Assembly: GCA_018056215.1 (NCBI GenBank)
Contig: JAGPGB010000089.1
Span: forward strand, 1-5,290
Reading direction: 5' to 3'
Source: Bacteroidales bacterium
GTDB lineage: Bacteria > Bacteroidota > Bacteroidia > Bacteroidales > DTU049
DNA: 5,290 bases
Shown here: piece after piece, positions 5,272-5,290 of the stretch
Layout: every line of letters begins with the position of its first letter
Numbering within the stretch: the stretch's first letter is position 1
The notes under the pieces: model-generated
What the model was told of the DNA's origin: nothing
The model's input: only the letters and a program-made list of their open reading frames with translations
Databases searched by the model: none
Made by a program: the position numbers and the translations under genes

Positions 5272-5290
5272 AAACATTTTTTAATAAATA

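Noticed and set aside
1..5290. Mobile elements, CRISPR arrays, attachment sites or defence genes
   Set aside because: No transposase, integrase or spaced direct repeats were seen. I looked for a duplicated tRNA 3' end as an attachment site near 4040-4050 and found no second copy in the window.

Overview
The window looks like chromosomal DNA of a member of the Bacteroidota. It is AT-rich throughout (roughly 30% GC by eye). Genes lack Shine-Dalgarno sites and start after A/T-rich leaders. Several candidate promoters match the Bacteroidota TAnnTTTG -7 element, and the gene pairs prs-rplY and DUF177-rpmF-fabH are arrangements familiar from this phylum. The order or genus cannot be told from the sequence alone.

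Layout: (1) Positions 1-1168, plus strand, hold the 3' part of prs (PRPP synthetase, truncated by the window edge) followed by rplY (ribosomal protein L25/Ctc). They probably form one transcript that ends at a strong 17-bp hairpin at 1180-1217. (2) Positions 1229-2083, minus strand, encode a membrane protein with an N-terminal ferritin-like (erythrin) domain joined to a VIT1/CCC1 transporter domain, a likely iron/manganese handling protein. It converges on rplY and shares the same hairpin as a bidirectional terminator. (3) The AT-rich divergent region 2084-2259 carries one candidate promoter in each direction. (4) Positions 2260-3966, plus strand, hold a compact cluster: a DUF177/YceD-like protein, rpmF (ribosomal protein L32, 59 aa) and fabH (ketoacyl-ACP synthase III). 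A tRNA-Val(CAC) follows only 9 bases after fabH. (5) Positions 4051-5232, minus strand, encode a secreted, probably outer-membrane-associated protein with an N-terminal beta-sandwich-like domain and a C-terminal OmpA peptidoglycan-binding domain. Its stop codon directly touches the 3' end of the tRNA.

Most genes are housekeeping: nucleotide precursor supply, ribosome components and fatty-acid initiation. The accessory items are the erythrin-VIT protein and the OmpA-family protein. I see no mobile element, CRISPR array, phage gene or defence system, and I do not claim a new system here. The points most worth a second look are the tRNA wedged between fabH and the convergent OmpA gene with a possible promoter inside the fabH 3' end, the erythrin-VIT fusion with its near-leaderless start, the unusual N-terminus of L32, and the uncharacterised N-terminal domain of the OmpA-family protein.
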